Below, one piece after another: positions 63,696 through 64,000 of a stretch of 64,000 nt of DNA. The notes under the pieces were generated by a model that was not told the DNA's origin, ran no database searches, and saw only the letters and a program-made list of their open reading frames with translations. Location: positions 576,001 through 640,000 of the forward strand of contig NZ_CP017305.1 in NCBI RefSeq assembly GCF_001747405.1, in the 5' to 3' direction. The DNA is from Chlorobaculum limnaeum. GTDB taxonomy: Bacteria; Bacteroidota; Chlorobiia; Chlorobiales; Chlorobiaceae. Numbering within the stretch: the first letter of the stretch is position 1; the number at the start of each line of letters is the position of its first letter. Position numbers and translations under genes: made by a program.

Positions 63696-64000
63696 TTTTA
63701 CCTTCATTTTCAATCCGGCGGCCGACAAGGGGCGCGCTGCCGCGAAGGCGGGTCTGATTCAGCGCTCGCTCGCTCATTTCGAGATGGCGTCGCTCGAAAC
63801 GACTCGCTTCGCCGGTCACGCCGCCGACATCGCCCGTGTCGCCGCCCGAGATGGTGCGACGCTTATCGCCTGCGGCGGCGACGGCACGCTCAACGAGGTG
63901 GTCAACGCCGTCGTGGGCCGGCCGGTGAAGATTGGCGTCCTTCCCGTGGGATCGGCCAACGATTTTCTCAAAACCTTCGACCCCTCGGTAAAAGCGCACC
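63685..64000 (+). CDS. Diacylglycerol/lipid kinase family protein (partial)
   Basis: A frame starting at ATG 63685 reads FIFNPAADKGRAAAK, then TRFAGHAADIARVAARDGATLIACGGDGTLNEVVNAVVG and VLPVGSANDF. The GGDGTLNEVVNA motif is the ATP-binding signature of DAGK/YegS-type lipid kinases. The window ends inside the gene, about a third of the usual 300 residues. It overlaps the phosphatase stop, so the two are probably co-transcribed. Confidence 0.9.
   Translation, partial: MSDSFTFIFNPAADKGRAAAKAGLIQRSLAHFEMASLETTRFAGHAADIARVAARDGATLIACGGDGTLNEVVNAVVGRPVKIGVLPVGSANDFLKTFDPSVKAH

Overview
The window looks like a chromosomal segment of a green sulfur bacterium (Chlorobi/Chlorobiota), most like Chlorobaculum. 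It carries a UbiA-type (bacterio)chlorophyll synthase and a GC-rich, dense housekeeping complement. Other traits fit that placement: a split carbamoyl-phosphate synthase large subunit, a primase that has lost most zinc ligands, a PPi-type phosphofructokinase, an alpha-glucan phosphorylase and coiled-coil LuxR-like regulators. The taxon is inferred from gene content; no search was run.

Layout. 1-1136: end of a glycine decarboxylase subunit, a terminator, dapA. 1209-12517: accessory region with a 1520-aa helicase-nuclease, a lipoprotein, an AAA ATPase/TPR gene pair, a duplicated recN tail, a broken nucleotidyltransferase, and an AT-rich TIR gene that sits between integron-type recombination sites. 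12518-28169: recN, tatA, psd, tilS, rnhA, rpmB, chlorophyll synthase, trpD, M24 peptidase, cutA, an AT-rich DUF2971 gene, holB, ilvE, pfp and an orphan ABC permease. 28370-45655: ispF, pyrD, glgP, a phosphoesterase, two ferritin-like genes, a MoCo-carrier-like gene, the C-terminal half of carB, ribBA, glyA, a four-helix-bundle protein, dnaG and an exbB-exbD-exbD-tonB operon. 45656-50860: a second accessory island. 51032-58818: frr, rpmE, recG, PAP2 phosphatase, rsgA, aldehyde dehydrogenase, DUF1848. 58903-64000: two paralogous LuxR-like regulators, a second IS copy, a LMW tyrosine phosphatase with a damaged start, and a partial lipid kinase.

Most interesting content. In the second island, an ISL3-family element (47822-49179, 8-bp target duplication AAATTTTC) sits in the last codons of a von Willebrand A (MIDAS) gene. 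Removing it in silico restores an intact frame that overlaps the next gene. That next gene reads, across three homopolymer frameshifts, as a beta-sandwich (lectin-like) domain fused to a C-terminal TIR domain. The ancestral unit was therefore a two-gene vWA + lectin-like/TIR operon, a candidate immune module that I do not recognise as a described system. In the first region, the other TIR gene has the full architecture of an integron gene cassette, with a 130-bp attC-like site and no integrase in view. The helicase-nuclease and the AAA/TPR pair share a 65-bp upstream element, which hints at co-regulation or common origin.

Two IS copies of equal length (1358 bp) each have their own target duplication, so they are independent insertions and not a composite transposon. 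No CRISPR array, rRNA or tRNA gene was seen.
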